In this document: positions 9,542 to 18,270 of the stretch, in pieces
How the letters are laid out: each line of letters opens with the position of its first letter
Numbering within the stretch: the first letter of the stretch is position 1
Assembly (NCBI RefSeq): GCF_014174475.1
Contig: NZ_JACJUD010000001.1
Span: 558,001-622,000, forward strand
Direction of reading: 5' to 3'
DNA: 64,000 nt
From: Aquipseudomonas ullengensis
GTDB lineage: Bacteria > Pseudomonadota > Gammaproteobacteria > Pseudomonadales > Pseudomonadaceae
Notes under the pieces: generated by a model
Database searches by the model: none
Told to the model about the DNA's origin: nothing
The model's input: the letters and a program-made list of their open reading frames with translations, nothing else
Program-made: the position numbers and the translations under genes

Positions 9542-10621
9542 ATGAACCTCTCCAGCTTTTCGCAGTGCTACGCCGAAGCCCGGCAGAAATTCCTCGACGC
9601 CTGCGCCGCCAACGGCCTGAGCGTCGAATCGCACATCCACCCCCTGCGCGGCCGTGACGGCGAAGTGCTGGCGCTGGACGTGGCCCGCCTCGGCCCGGCG
9701 GATGCCGCCAACCTGCTGGTGATCAGCAGCGGCTGTCACGGCGTGGAGGGCTTCTGCGGCTCCGCCGTGCAGCTCGACCGCCTGCACGATGCGGCCTGGA
9801 TCGAAGACTGCCGCCGCGACGACCTGGCCGTGCTGTTCATCCACGCGCTCAACCCCCACGGTTTCTCCTGGCTGCGCCGGGTGACCGAAGACAACGTCGA
9901 CCTCAACCGCAACTTCGTCGACTTCAGCCAGCCGCTGCCGGCCAACCCGGACTACCGTGCGGTGTCCCGCCTGTTGCTGCCGCGCCGCTGCCCGCCGACC
10001 CTGGGCACCTACCTGGGCCTGGTGGGTTATTCCCTGCGCCACGGCCGCATGGCCCTGCAGGGCGCCATCTCGCGCGGCCAGCATGATGACCCCAACGGCA
10101 TGTTCTTCGCCGGCACCGCGCCGACCTGGAGCAATAGCACCTTGCGCCAGGTGCTGCGCCAGCACGCCCGGCAGTGCCAGCGCATCGGCTGGATCGACCT
10201 GCACACCGGGCTCGGCCCGCGTGGTTTCGGCGAGCGCATCTACAAGGGCCCGCAGAACGCCGAAAGCATCGCCCGCGCGCGCCAATGGTGGGGCAGCGCG
10301 GTGACCAACAGCGCGGAAGGCAACTCGGCCTCGGCCGACCTCAATGGCACCCAGGACCTGGCCGTGCTGGAGGAATGCCCGCAGGCGCAGTACAACGGCT
10401 TGACCCTGGAGTACGGCACCCTGCCGGGCCTGCAGGTGCTCAACGCCCTGCGCGCCGACCACTGGCTGCACCGCAACCCGCAGGCGCCCGCCGCCCAGCA
10501 GGCCCGGATCAAGCGCCAGCTGCGCGATGCCTTCTATGTCGACGACGACGCCTGGAAACGTCGCGTGCTGGAGCAGGCCCGCGAGGTGCTGCAACTGACC
10601 CTGCAGGGCCTGGCCAGCTAG
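9542..10621 (+). CDS. DUF2817 (M14-like) zinc peptidase
   Basis: 359 residues starting at ATG 9542. The M14-type zinc motif is visible as GCHGVEGFCGS (HxxE), with a later His in WIDLHTGLGP and the conserved HALNPHGFSW and DNVDLNRNF blocks of DUF2817. No signal peptide is apparent, so it is likely cytoplasmic. It follows the MFS gene after 174 bases that contain a GGCAGGC/GCCTGCC hairpin (9449-9467), so it may have a separate or attenuated transcript. Family members are deacylase/carboxypeptidase-like; the substrate is unknown. Confidence 0.86.
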   Translation: MNLSSFSQCYAEARQKFLDACAANGLSVESHIHPLRGRDGEVLALDVARLGPADAANLLVISSGCHGVEGFCGSAVQLDRLHDAAWIEDCRRDDLAVLFIHALNPHGFSWLRRVTEDNVDLNRNFVDFSQPLPANPDYRAVSRLLLPRRCPPTLGTYLGLVGYSLRHGRMALQGAISRGQHDDPNGMFFAGTAPTWSNSTLRQVLRQHARQCQRIGWIDLHTGLGPRGFGERIYKGPQNAESIARARQWWGSAVTNSAEGNSASADLNGTQDLAVLEECPQAQYNGLTLEYGTLPGLQVLNALRADHWLHRNPQAPAAQQARIKRQLRDAFYVDDDAWKRRVLEQAREVLQLTLQGLAS

Positions 10622-11075
10622 GCCAGCGCTCGTACAGACCGGTCTGCGCCCTGTGCCGGCCGGTTTGTTGATGACAGGTACCACCCAGACTGGCGACCGT
10701 TGGTCGGTAAACTGCAGGGCACACCGCCACACCCTCCCTCGCCGTCGAGCCGACTCGCCGCGCCATTCCAGCGACTCCTGCAACGAACGCCAAGCGTGGC
10801 ACCCCGCGCTTTTCCCATAGCCCGCAGCCACCCGGCATTCTTCGACAAAGCCTGTACAGGCGCCGCGCAGAGCAGAAGAAATATCCCGACAACCCTCAGC
10901 CTTTTCCTGATCAATCGCGCACGGCGGCGCTTTTCTGGCTATAGCAATAAGGCGCGCTGCCGAAACCCCTGATAGGCCATAACTCATAACAAGTGGTCAC
11001 ACCGTGACTAAAAAGTGGCCTTTAGCCACCCTTTGGTTTCCGATACACTCCGCGCCCCCGATTTGGGTATCTGCC
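10622..11075. other. Intergenic stretch before the chemoreceptor gene
   Basis: About 450 bases without a supportable gene; open frames here are on both strands and Arg/Ala-rich shadows. It contains a 12-base perfect palindrome CAGACCGGTCTG (10634-10645) and a small GTGGC/GCCAC hairpin (11015-11029) near the presumed chemoreceptor promoter. No clear sigma-28 motif was found. Confidence 0.4.
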
Positions 11076-12695
11076 ATGAAGAACCTGTCGCTGACTCTGA
11101 AGCTGTCCCTTCTGCCTGCCGTGGCCTTGCTCGGCTTGCTGCTGTATGTGGGCTATACCTCGCTGCAACTGTCGGCCAACGACTCGCGTCTGGTGAATCT
11201 GGAAACCCACAGCTTTCCCACCCTGGAAAAAGCCGACGCGGTGATCTTCCAGTTCTCGCGCCTGCCTGGCCTGCTCAACAGCGCCGTAGCCGCCGGCGAG
11301 CTGGAAACCCTGGATGACGCGCGCAAGGTGCTCGCTGAGATCGCCAGCAAGCAGCAGGAGCTGCAGACCCTGGCCCGCGACAACCCGCAACGTGAGGCCG
11401 AGCTGAGCGACTGGCGCAGCGCCATCCAGCACTACGCCGACAACGCCCTGTCCGCCTCCGAACAACTGATCAAGGGCAGCGCCACCTTCGAGGACCTGCG
11501 TCCCAGCCTCGACCGCATGGCCAGCGACCTGGGCAGCGCGCAGACAATCGCCAGCAGCTTCCGTGGCCATGCCTATGAAGACTTCCAGGCCGCCCTCGCG
11601 CAGACCCGCACCGACAACGCCACCACCACCCGCGTCGGCTTCATCCTCACCGCGTTGCTGGTCGGCCTGGTCGGCCTCGGTGCCTGGGTGATCATCCGCG
11701 GCATCATGGGCAACGTGCACGGCGTGATCGACTCGCTGAAAGCCATCGCCCGTGGCGACGGCGACCTGACCCGCCGGGTCAACGTCGACTCCAACGACGA
11801 AATCGGCGTGATGATCCAGCTGTTCAACGGCTTCCTCGACAAGCTGCAGGGCACCATCCACCAGATCATCGACGCGGCCAGCCCGCTCGGCCAGATGTCC
11901 CAGGAGCTGTACCGCCTGACCCAGGGCGCGGAAGAAAACGCCAAGTCGCAGCAGGGCCACACCGACTCCATCGGCCGCGACATCCAGACCATGACCAGCA
12001 GCATCCAGGAAGTCGCCCAGCGCTCGCAGCAGGCCTCAACCGGTGCCGGCGATGCCTCGCGCCAGGCCGCCGCCGCGCGCACCAACATCGGCAGCCTGTC
12101 CACCAGCATCAGCGACCTGGGCAGCAGCGTGATGGGCGCCGTGCAAGCCATGCAGCAGCTGGAAGAAGAAACCCAGCAAGTCGGCTCGGTGCTCACCGTG
12201 ATCCGCAGCATCGCCGAACAGACCAACCTGCTGGCGCTCAACGCCGCCATCGAGGCCGCCCGTGCCGGCGAGCAGGGCCGTGGCTTTGCCGTGGTAGCTG
12301 ACGAAGTGCGCAACCTGGCGCAGAAGACCGCCGCCTCCACCGCCGAAATCCAGCAGATCATCCAGCGCCTGCAGAACAGCGCCAACGGCGTGCTCAACGT
12401 GATGACCGCCAACGGCGACAAGGCCCAGGCCAGCATCGAACGCTCGGTCGAAGCCACCCGCATGCTCGAATCCATCGCCACGGCGGTGGGCCAGATCGAT
12501 GAATTGAACGCCGGTATCGCCCAGCTCACCCAGGAGCAGATCGGCCTGTCCAGTTCCATCCAGCAAGACACCCAAGTGTTGCAGCAGGACGCACAAGCAA
12601 CCGCCAACGGCGCCGAAGCCACTGCTCGCCTGGGCGAGCGGTTGGTCAGCACAGGGGATCACCTACGTGCGGCAACGGCCCAATTCCGCGTTTAA
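11076..12695 (+). CDS. Methyl-accepting chemotaxis protein
   Basis: 539 residues from the ATG at 11076 ([20 protein letters not shown]). Transmembrane helix 1 is at about residues 10-28, a helical periplasmic sensor region about 30-190, helix 2 about 192-213, then HAMP ([21 protein letters not shown]) and the cytoplasmic signalling hairpin with the highly conserved tip ([20 protein letters not shown]). It ends ...AATAQFRV, so it lacks a CheR/CheB-tethering pentapeptide. The following porin and PstS-like genes are close (22 and 11 bases), so the receptor may sense the ligand caught by that binding protein (inference). Confidence 0.95.
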   Translation: MKNLSLTLKLSLLPAVALLGLLLYVGYTSLQLSANDSRLVNLETHSFPTLEKADAVIFQFSRLPGLLNSAVAAGELETLDDARKVLAEIASKQQELQTLARDNPQREAELSDWRSAIQHYADNALSASEQLIKGSATFEDLRPSLDRMASDLGSAQTIASSFRGHAYEDFQAALAQTRTDNATTTRVGFILTALLVGLVGLGAWVIIRGIMGNVHGVIDSLKAIARGDGDLTRRVNVDSNDEIGVMIQLFNGFLDKLQGTIHQIIDAASPLGQMSQELYRLTQGAEENAKSQQGHTDSIGRDIQTMTSSIQEVAQRSQQASTGAGDASRQAAAARTNIGSLSTSISDLGSSVMGAVQAMQQLEEETQQVGSVLTVIRSIAEQTNLLALNAAIEAARAGEQGRGFAVVADEVRNLAQKTAASTAEIQQIIQRLQNSANGVLNVMTANGDKAQASIERSVEATRMLESIATAVGQIDELNAGIAQLTQEQIGLSSSIQQDTQVLQQDAQATANGAEATARLGERLVSTGDHLRAATAQFRV

Positions 12696-12717
12696 CTTTT
12701 TTACGGAGCATCACCGC

Positions 12718-13878
12718 ATGACAACTGCACGCGTCTTCGGGCTGGCGGCCATCTGCCTGGCCAGCAGCCCAGCGTTCGCGCTCGAGCAAGGCGATTACAC
12801 CCTCAACGGTTTCGGCACCGTCGGCATCACCCACCTGGGCGGTGAAGATGACGGCCGCAGCTACGGCATCTCCGGCCAGACCAACGACTCCTGGCGCGGC
12901 GACCAGCTGAGCAAGTTCGGCGGCCAGCTGTCCTACGGCCTCACCGACACCGTCGGCGTGACCGTGCAGGCCACCGCCAAGGCGTACGCCGATGAGTGGA
13001 AAGCCGACGTCGAGTGGGCCTACCTGTCCTGGCAGAGCACCGACGAGCTGATGCTGCGCTTCGGCCGCCTGCGCACCCCGGTGTACATGTACTCCGAGAG
13101 CATCGACGTGGGCTTCGCCTACCCGTGGCTGCGCCTGCCGGACGAGGTTTACAGCCAGGTCCAGCTGTCCAACTACGAAGGCGCAGACGCCATCTACAAC
13201 CTGCCGCTGTCCTTCGGTACCGCCTCCTTCCAGCTGGCCGCTGGTGTCGCCAAGAACCGCGACTACTACCTGTACGACGACCAGTACGACATCGACTACT
13301 CCAAGGTCTTCGGCGCCAGCGTCAGCCTGGCCACCAATGACTTCGGCACCGTGCGCATCGGCTATGCCGAAGCCGATATCGAAACCGAGATCTCCGGCAG
13401 CTTCACCGACGTGTTCGGCAACCCGAGCTCGGCCACCCTGCTGGCGCTGGACAAGGACAAGGGCAAGTTCACTTCCATCGGCTACCAGTACGACAACGGT
13501 ACCTGGCTGACCGCCAACGAGTGGACCAGCCGCGTGATCGAAAACGACGGCACTGCCAGCACCGACTCCTTCTACCTGATGGGCGGCCGCCGCTTCGGCG
13601 ACTTCCTGCCGCACCTCACCTACGCCCAGCTGGACGAGGATGAAGGTCGCCAGAACTCCTGGACCCTCGGCCTGAACTACAGCCTGACGCCCACCGTGGT
13701 GCTCAAGGGCGAGTACAAGCGCGTGGACACCAGCGGTGGCTACGACGGCGTATTCGTACGTAACGCCCAGGAGCTGTACAACAACACCGCCTACGAGCGC
13801 ACCAACGGCCTGGTCGGCGTTCCGGCTCGCAACTTCGACGGCGATATCATCAGCGCCGGCGTCGACTTCGTATTCTGA
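12718..13878 (+). CDS. Outer-membrane porin
   Basis: 386 residues. The ATG at 12718 has ACGGAG 9 bases upstream; the longer frame from 12667 overlaps the receptor gene and lacks a signal. A signal peptide (VFGLAAICLASSPAFA) is followed by a glycine and aromatic-rich beta-barrel pattern (GDYTLNGFGTVGITHLGGED) ending in ...SAGVDFVF with a terminal Phe. It lies between a chemoreceptor gene and a small substrate-binding protein gene, so it is likely the outer-membrane entry for the same solute. It does not look like the major OprD or OprF families; specificity unknown. Confidence 0.85.
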   Translation: MTTARVFGLAAICLASSPAFALEQGDYTLNGFGTVGITHLGGEDDGRSYGISGQTNDSWRGDQLSKFGGQLSYGLTDTVGVTVQATAKAYADEWKADVEWAYLSWQSTDELMLRFGRLRTPVYMYSESIDVGFAYPWLRLPDEVYSQVQLSNYEGADAIYNLPLSFGTASFQLAAGVAKNRDYYLYDDQYDIDYSKVFGASVSLATNDFGTVRIGYAEADIETEISGSFTDVFGNPSSATLLALDKDKGKFTSIGYQYDNGTWLTANEWTSRVIENDGTASTDSFYLMGGRRFGDFLPHLTYAQLDEDEGRQNSWTLGLNYSLTPTVVLKGEYKRVDTSGGYDGVFVRNAQELYNNTAYERTNGLVGVPARNFDGDIISAGVDFVF

Positions 13879-13889
13879 GGAGCATGCAC

Positions 13890-14294
13890 ATGAAGCAGTC
13901 CATTCGCATTCTCCTCGCCGCCGTCAGCCTGGGCGCCGCCGCCCTGGCCCAGGCCGAGGTTGCCGTGATCGTCAACGCTGGCGCCAGTGCCGCCCCGTCG
14001 CAAGCCGACGTGGCCAACATCTTCCTGGGCAAGAACAAGTCGCTGAAAGGCGTCGACCAGAAAGACTGGAACCCGACCAAGGAGAAGTTCTACGCCGGGG
14101 TTGCCAACAAGAACGAAGCTCAGCTGAAGTCCTACTGGTCTGGCCTGGTGTTCACCGGCAAGGGCCAACCGCTGCCGAGCGTAGCGGGTGATGCCGACGT
14201 GGTGGCCAAGGTCGCTGCCGAAGCCGATGCCATCGGCTACGTCGACAAGGCCGCCGTGACCGACAAGGTCAAGGTGCTGTTCACCCTGCCCTGA
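13890..14294 (+). CDS. Small PstS-like periplasmic binding protein
   Basis: 134 residues. The ATG at 13890 is preferred to 13884 because GGAG (13879-13882) is then 7 bases away. A signal peptide (ILLAAVSLGAAALAQA) precedes one alpha/beta lobe with features of PstS-like binding proteins (ADVANIFLGKNKSLKG, YWSGLVFTGKGQPLPS, AIGYVDKAAV). It is less than half the size of true PstS and has no ABC permease neighbours, so it is unlikely to feed a classic transporter. Sharing an operon with a porin and a chemoreceptor suggests a role in capture or sensing of an oxyanion (inference). Confidence 0.85.
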   Translation: MKQSIRILLAAVSLGAAALAQAEVAVIVNAGASAAPSQADVANIFLGKNKSLKGVDQKDWNPTKEKFYAGVANKNEAQLKSYWSGLVFTGKGQPLPSVAGDADVVAKVAAEADAIGYVDKAAVTDKVKVLFTLP

Positions 14295-14317
14295 TCACTG
14301 GGCGCGGTAACGAAAAA

Positions 14318-14345
14318 GCCGACGGGGTGACCCGTCGGCTTTTTT
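14318..14345 (+). terminator. Intrinsic terminator of the chemoreceptor-porin-binding protein operon
   Basis: Nine-base-pair stem GCCGACGGG/CCCGTCGGC with a GTGA loop, an upstream A tract and six T downstream. Confidence 0.93.
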
Positions 14346-14417
14346 ATTTGATTCATTTTGTGCGAAGTAAAGAGTAACTAATTCCTAACAGCCATTATCC
14401 GAGAACGGCACGACACT

Positions 14418-14831
14418 TCACTGATAACGAAACCCTCGAATAACCCAAGCAACAAGCCAACCAAAAATATAAATCAAAACAGAACCTAAAACCCAAAAAG
14501 CAATACCCAATACGACATGCTTAATAATCCTACCGGCAAGACTTTCATAAGCTGCCTGAAGCTCTTGCTGACGCTGAGCAATGTTCTGCTTACGCATTGA
14601 CTCATAGTGTTCGCGGTTGAGTGCTGGAGCGGGATCTTTATCCCCCATAATATTTCTTAAAGCCTGCTCATCCTCAAACTCTCGAATCTTTTCGTTGTAG
14701 CTCGGCATAGGAAGCGTCGCTGGCTGAACTACAGGCCATGTATTGATACATAAAATTATTACAACAATAGCCCACCCCAGAATGCTGACTACCCATAATC
14801 GTTGCCATCCATTGAAGTAGATAATATTCAC
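14418..14831 (-). CDS. Hypothetical two-helix membrane protein in an AT-rich island
   Basis: 137 residues from a GTG at 14831 with AGGGGG 7 bases upstream. An N-terminal membrane helix (VSILGWAIVVIILCI) and a C-terminal one (VVLGIAFWVLGSVLIYIFGW) flank a charged cytoplasmic or periplasmic middle rich in Gln, Glu and Arg (MRKQNIAQRQQELQ) that may be a coiled coil. I do not recognise a family. Base composition is far more AT-rich than every neighbour, including AT-ending codons, which points to horizontal acquisition. It is a single gene facing the terminator of the upstream operon. Confidence 0.72.
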   Translation of the reverse strand: MNIIYFNGWQRLWVVSILGWAIVVIILCINTWPVVQPATLPMPSYNEKIREFEDEQALRNIMGDKDPAPALNREHYESMRKQNIAQRQQELQAAYESLAGRIIKHVVLGIAFWVLGSVLIYIFGWLVAWVIRGFRYQ

Positions 14832-14943
14832 CTTTCACCCCCTGAACTTAACTCTTGATATACCTGAGAGCAGACAATTTTTAATGGCTCCCATACTCTG
14901 TGTGGGAGCCATCAACATATGTAGCGTAACGCCTTACACACCC

Positions 14944-15008
14944 TGTAGGAGCCAGCTTGCTGGCGATACTCTGCGCCACCCGTGATCGCCAGCAAGCTGG
15001 CTCCTACA
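14944..15008. repeat. Extragenic palindrome (TGTAGGAGCCAGCTTGC family), copy 1
   Basis: Two perfect 24-base inverted arms (14944-14967 and 14985-15008) around a 17-base loop. The same arms recur at 62372-62437 and, interrupted, at 58616-58732. Confidence 0.9.
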
Positions 15009-15032
15009 AAAAACCACATGGCCCGCAGATGC

Positions 15033-16094
15033 TCAGCCCGCTGCCTGTTCGGCAACCAGCACCCGCAGCAACTCCGCCGCCGGCAGCTCACGCGCCAGCG
15101 GTGCGCCCTGCCCGGCCCATTGCGCGGCGAAATCGTGGCAGCCACGGGCAACGGCGGCGGCCTGCAGCGCCTTGGTCGCATCGTAGGTGTAGGAGTAACC
15201 CGGCAAGGCGGGTGCACCTGGCCCACCGATCTCGCTGAACACCCGATTGGGCAAGCCGCGCGCCGGACGCCCGGACATCGCCGTGGTGATCTGCGTGCGC
15301 TGCGCCTTCTCGCCCTTGAGCGCCGCGCGGTAGGCCTCGTTGGCCAGCGACTCCGGGCACAGCACGAAGGCCGTGCCCATCTGCACGCCCGCCGCGCCCA
15401 GCGCCAGGGCGGCATTGATCCCGGCACCATCCATGATGCCGCCGGCAGCGATCACCGGCAGTCTGCCGCGGCTGACCAGCTGACGCACCAGGCTCAGGGT
15501 GCCGATACCCAGGTCGCCCTGTTCGGGTGTGAACAAGCCGCGATGGCCACCCGCCTCGACGCCCTGCGCCACCAGCGCATCCACACCCGCCGCCTCGGCC
15601 AGCCCGGCCTCGGCTGGGGTGGTGACACAGGCCAGCACACGAATCCCGGCCTGCTGCAGCGCCACGATCCAGGCCTTGTCGGGCAGGCCGAAATGGAAGC
15701 TGACCACCGCAGGGCGCTCTTCCAGCAGCATCGCCTGCATCTCGGGGTCGCTGACGAAGCTGCGGTAGATATCGCGCAGCTCGGTCGGTGGTTCAGCATC
15801 GAACTCGGCGAAGAACGGCCGCAGGTGCTCCAGCCACCCGGCTTGCGCCTGGGCATCGACAGGGCTGGGGCGATGACAGAACAGGTTGATGTTGAATGGC
15901 CGGGCGGTCAGCCCGCGCAGCTCGACGATCGCCGCCCGCGCCTGCTGCGCCGTGCTCGCCGCCACGCTGATCGAGCCCAGGCCGCCGGCATTCGACACCG
16001 CAGCAGCCAGCTTGGGGGTGGACACACCGAGCATCGGCGCCTGGATGATCGGCTGTTCGATCGTAAGCAGTTCGGTGATGCGCTGCGCTGCCAT
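15033..16094 (-). CDS. Nitronate monooxygenase / 2-nitropropane dioxygenase-type flavoprotein
   Basis: 353 residues; ATG at 16094. An FMN-binding TIM barrel of the NMO family: [20 protein letters not shown] at the N-terminus, [14 protein letters not shown] with the substrate-site His, and [14 protein letters not shown] plus [10 protein letters not shown] for phosphate binding of FMN. The enzyme oxidises alkyl nitronates, removing toxic nitro compounds (family knowledge). It is divergent from a LysR gene 95 bases away, over an AT-rich region with a palindrome, the classic arrangement for LysR-controlled activation. Confidence 0.92.
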   Translation of the reverse strand: MAAQRITELLTIEQPIIQAPMLGVSTPKLAAAVSNAGGLGSISVAASTAQQARAAIVELRGLTARPFNINLFCHRPSPVDAQAQAGWLEHLRPFFAEFDAEPPTELRDIYRSFVSDPEMQAMLLEERPAVVSFHFGLPDKAWIVALQQAGIRVLACVTTPAEAGLAEAAGVDALVAQGVEAGGHRGLFTPEQGDLGIGTLSLVRQLVSRGRLPVIAAGGIMDGAGINAALALGAAGVQMGTAFVLCPESLANEAYRAALKGEKAQRTQITTAMSGRPARGLPNRVFSEIGGPGAPALPGYSYTYDATKALQAAAVARGCHDFAAQWAGQGAPLARELPAAELLRVLVAEQAAG

Positions 16095-16130
16095 GAGCTC
16101 GACTCCCGTGTCGGTTTGGCTTGACCAATC

Positions 16131-16147
16131 AATCTCTAAAAGAGATT
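16131..16147. promoter_or_regulatory. Candidate LysR operator between the nitronate monooxygenase and lysR genes
   Basis: Perfect palindrome AATCTCT-AAA-AGAGATT, an interrupted dyad of the LysR type. A second half site AAGAGATTATTGG (16171-16183) mirrors CCAATCAATCTCT (16125-16137), so two dyads may be present. The region is strongly AT-rich against the genome. Confidence 0.65.
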
Positions 16148-16189
16148 CTTAATAAAACATTATTCTTTTTAAGAGATTATTGGAAGCCC

Positions 16190-17065
16190 ATGGATCTCTC
16201 GACGCTGACCATCTTTCGTACCGTGGCTCTGGAGCAGAGCATCACCCGCGCCGCCCAGCGCCTGGAGCGCGTGCAGTCCAACGTGACCACGCGCATTCGC
16301 CAGTTGGAGGATGACCTCGGCGTGCAGCTGTTCCTGCGTGAAGGCAAGCGTATGAGCTTGACCGAGCAAGGCCGCGAGTTCCTCGCCTACGCCGAGCGCC
16401 TGCTGGCCCTGGCCGACGAGGCGCGCCAGGCCATGCACCCACAGCAGCCAGGCGGCACCCTGCGCCTGGGCAGCATGGAAAGCACTGCCGCCAGCCGCCT
16501 GCCCTCGCCGCTGGCGCGCTTTCACCGCGCGTTTCCACAGGTAAGCCTGGAAGTCAGCACCGGGCCCAGCCAACCGTTGCTCGAGGCGGTGCTGGCGCGG
16601 CGCCTGGACTGCGCACTCATCGCTGCGCCGACCAATCGGGTCGGTAAGCGCTGGGTCATCGATGAGCTGGACCAGGGCCTGAGCAGCCAGGCGGTGTTCC
16701 GTGAAGAACTGCTGCTGCTCCTGCCGATTGACCATCGGCCGGTCAGCGGCCCCGAGGACGTACAGCTGCGCACCCTGGCCGGCTTCGCCCAGGGCTGCAC
16801 CTACCGGCAGATTGCGCAGAGCTGGTTGAACAGCGCCGGCAGCCCGGTGCGCGTGCAGGAGGTTGGCTCCTACCACACCATCCTCGCCTGTGTGGCGGCC
16901 GGCGCCTGCGTTGGCATCGTGCCGCGCTCGCTGCTCGAACTGCTGCGCGAGCCACCCGCCGTGCAGTGCGTGCCGCTACTCGGCGTGGACACCCTGTTGG
17001 TCTGGCGCAATGACTACCGCAGCGCCGCCTTCGAGCAGTGGCGCGAGCTGCTGCAGGCGCCCTGA
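16190..17065 (+). CDS. LysR family transcriptional regulator
   Basis: 291 residues from the ATG at 16190 ([19 protein letters not shown]), preceded by a weak TGGAAG; the frame upstream to 16121 would run through the operator. The winged helix occupies residues 1-60 ([20 protein letters not shown]), and a LysR-substrate domain follows. The stop overlaps the start of the next MFS gene (TGATG), so both form one operon. The divergent nitronate monooxygenase gene is the obvious target, with autorepression likely (inference from arrangement). Confidence 0.94.
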   Translation: MDLSTLTIFRTVALEQSITRAAQRLERVQSNVTTRIRQLEDDLGVQLFLREGKRMSLTEQGREFLAYAERLLALADEARQAMHPQQPGGTLRLGSMESTAASRLPSPLARFHRAFPQVSLEVSTGPSQPLLEAVLARRLDCALIAAPTNRVGKRWVIDELDQGLSSQAVFREELLLLLPIDHRPVSGPEDVQLRTLAGFAQGCTYRQIAQSWLNSAGSPVRVQEVGSYHTILACVAAGACVGIVPRSLLELLREPPAVQCVPLLGVDTLLVWRNDYRSAAFEQWRELLQAP

Positions 17066-18201
17066 TGCTCAGAACACTTGCCGCCCCGCTAGCCGCTGCC
17101 CTGCTACTGGCGATCGGCATGGGCTTCGGCCGCTTCGCCTTCACCGGCCTCTATCCGCTGATGCTCGACGATGGCCTGCTCAGCCTGCACTCCGGCTCGC
17201 TGGCCGCCTCGGCCAACTACGCCGGCTACCTGATCGGCGCCCTGCTGCTGGCACGCAGTACCGATGACCAGGCGTCGCGACTGTGCCAGTGGGCGCTGGC
17301 TGGCACCCTACTGAGCCTGGCGGCGATGGCCTGCATCAGCCAGGCGTGGCTGATCGTGCTGACTCGCTTCGCGGCCGGCCTGTTCAGCGCCATGGCCCTG
17401 GTCGGCGCCTCGCTCTGGCTGTTGCACGCCGGCGGCCAGGCGCGCCGCGCACCCTTGCTGTTCGCCGGGGTCGGCCTGGGCATCCTGCTGTCGGCGCAAC
17501 TGATCGCCGCCGGGCATGCCGCTGGCCTGCACAGCCAAGCCCTGTGGCTGATCCTAGCGCTCGGCGCCCTCATGCTGGGCGTACCCGCCTGGCTGCAACT
17601 GCGCCGGCAACCCGCGCCCAGCGCAGCCCATGACGCTCCGGCAGCCAACGCTCCCGACCGCCTTGGTGCACGCCGCCTGGTGCTGATCTACGGCCTGGCC
17701 GGCTTCGGCTACATCGTCACTGCCACCTACCTGCCGCTGTTGCTGCAAGGCAGCCTCGGCGCCATCGACCCTCTGCAGATCTGGGCCGCCTTCGGCCTCG
17801 GTGCGATACCGTCCTGCTTTCTCTGGCATGCCCTGCAGCAACGCCTGGGCACGCCGCGTAGCCTGGCGCTGAACCTGCTGACCCAAGCGCTGGGCGTGGT
17901 CCTGCCGGTGTTCAGCCACGCCCCCTGGGCCTGCCTGGGCAGCGCCGTGCTGGTGGGTGCCACATTCATGGGTACGGTGACCATCGCCATGCCCGCGGCG
18001 CGCACCTACGCCAGCCGCGTACGTTTCAACCTGCTGGCGACCATGACCGCCGCCTACGGCCTGGGGCAGATTATCGGGCCACTGTTGGCCACAGTGCTGT
18101 TCAGCTACAACCACAGCTTCAACCCGGCGCTGCTGGTCGCCACCGCCGCGCTGGTCGCGGGCGCCGCCCTGTGCCGGCCGCGCCGAGAGCCTGCGACCTA
18201 G
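17065..18201 (+). CDS. YbfB/YjiJ family MFS transporter
   Basis: 378 residues; the ATG overlaps the lysR stop by one base (TGATG), implying translational coupling. The start LLLAIGMGFGRFAFTGLYPLML and YAGYLIGALL are characteristic of the YbfB/YjiJ branch of the major facilitator superfamily, with about eleven to twelve membrane helices. The substrate is unknown; the partner LysR and divergent nitronate monooxygenase suggest export or uptake linked to nitro compounds, which is inference. Confidence 0.88.
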   Translation: MLRTLAAPLAAALLLAIGMGFGRFAFTGLYPLMLDDGLLSLHSGSLAASANYAGYLIGALLLARSTDDQASRLCQWALAGTLLSLAAMACISQAWLIVLTRFAAGLFSAMALVGASLWLLHAGGQARRAPLLFAGVGLGILLSAQLIAAGHAAGLHSQALWLILALGALMLGVPAWLQLRRQPAPSAAHDAPAANAPDRLGARRLVLIYGLAGFGYIVTATYLPLLLQGSLGAIDPLQIWAAFGLGAIPSCFLWHALQQRLGTPRSLALNLLTQALGVVLPVFSHAPWACLGSAVLVGATFMGTVTIAMPAARTYASRVRFNLLATMTAAYGLGQIIGPLLATVLFSYNHSFNPALLVATAALVAGAALCRPRREPAT

Positions 18202-18270
18202 GTCCTATTGGCTTTTGCGCCGAAGCGGGGCGACCATGCAGGTACCTCCTCGGCCACCGGAACCGCCGCC

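Noticed and set aside
11004..11046. Sigma-28 (FliA) promoter for the chemoreceptor
   Set aside because: TAAA and a CCGATA-like element exist, but the spacing is 26 rather than about 15 bases.
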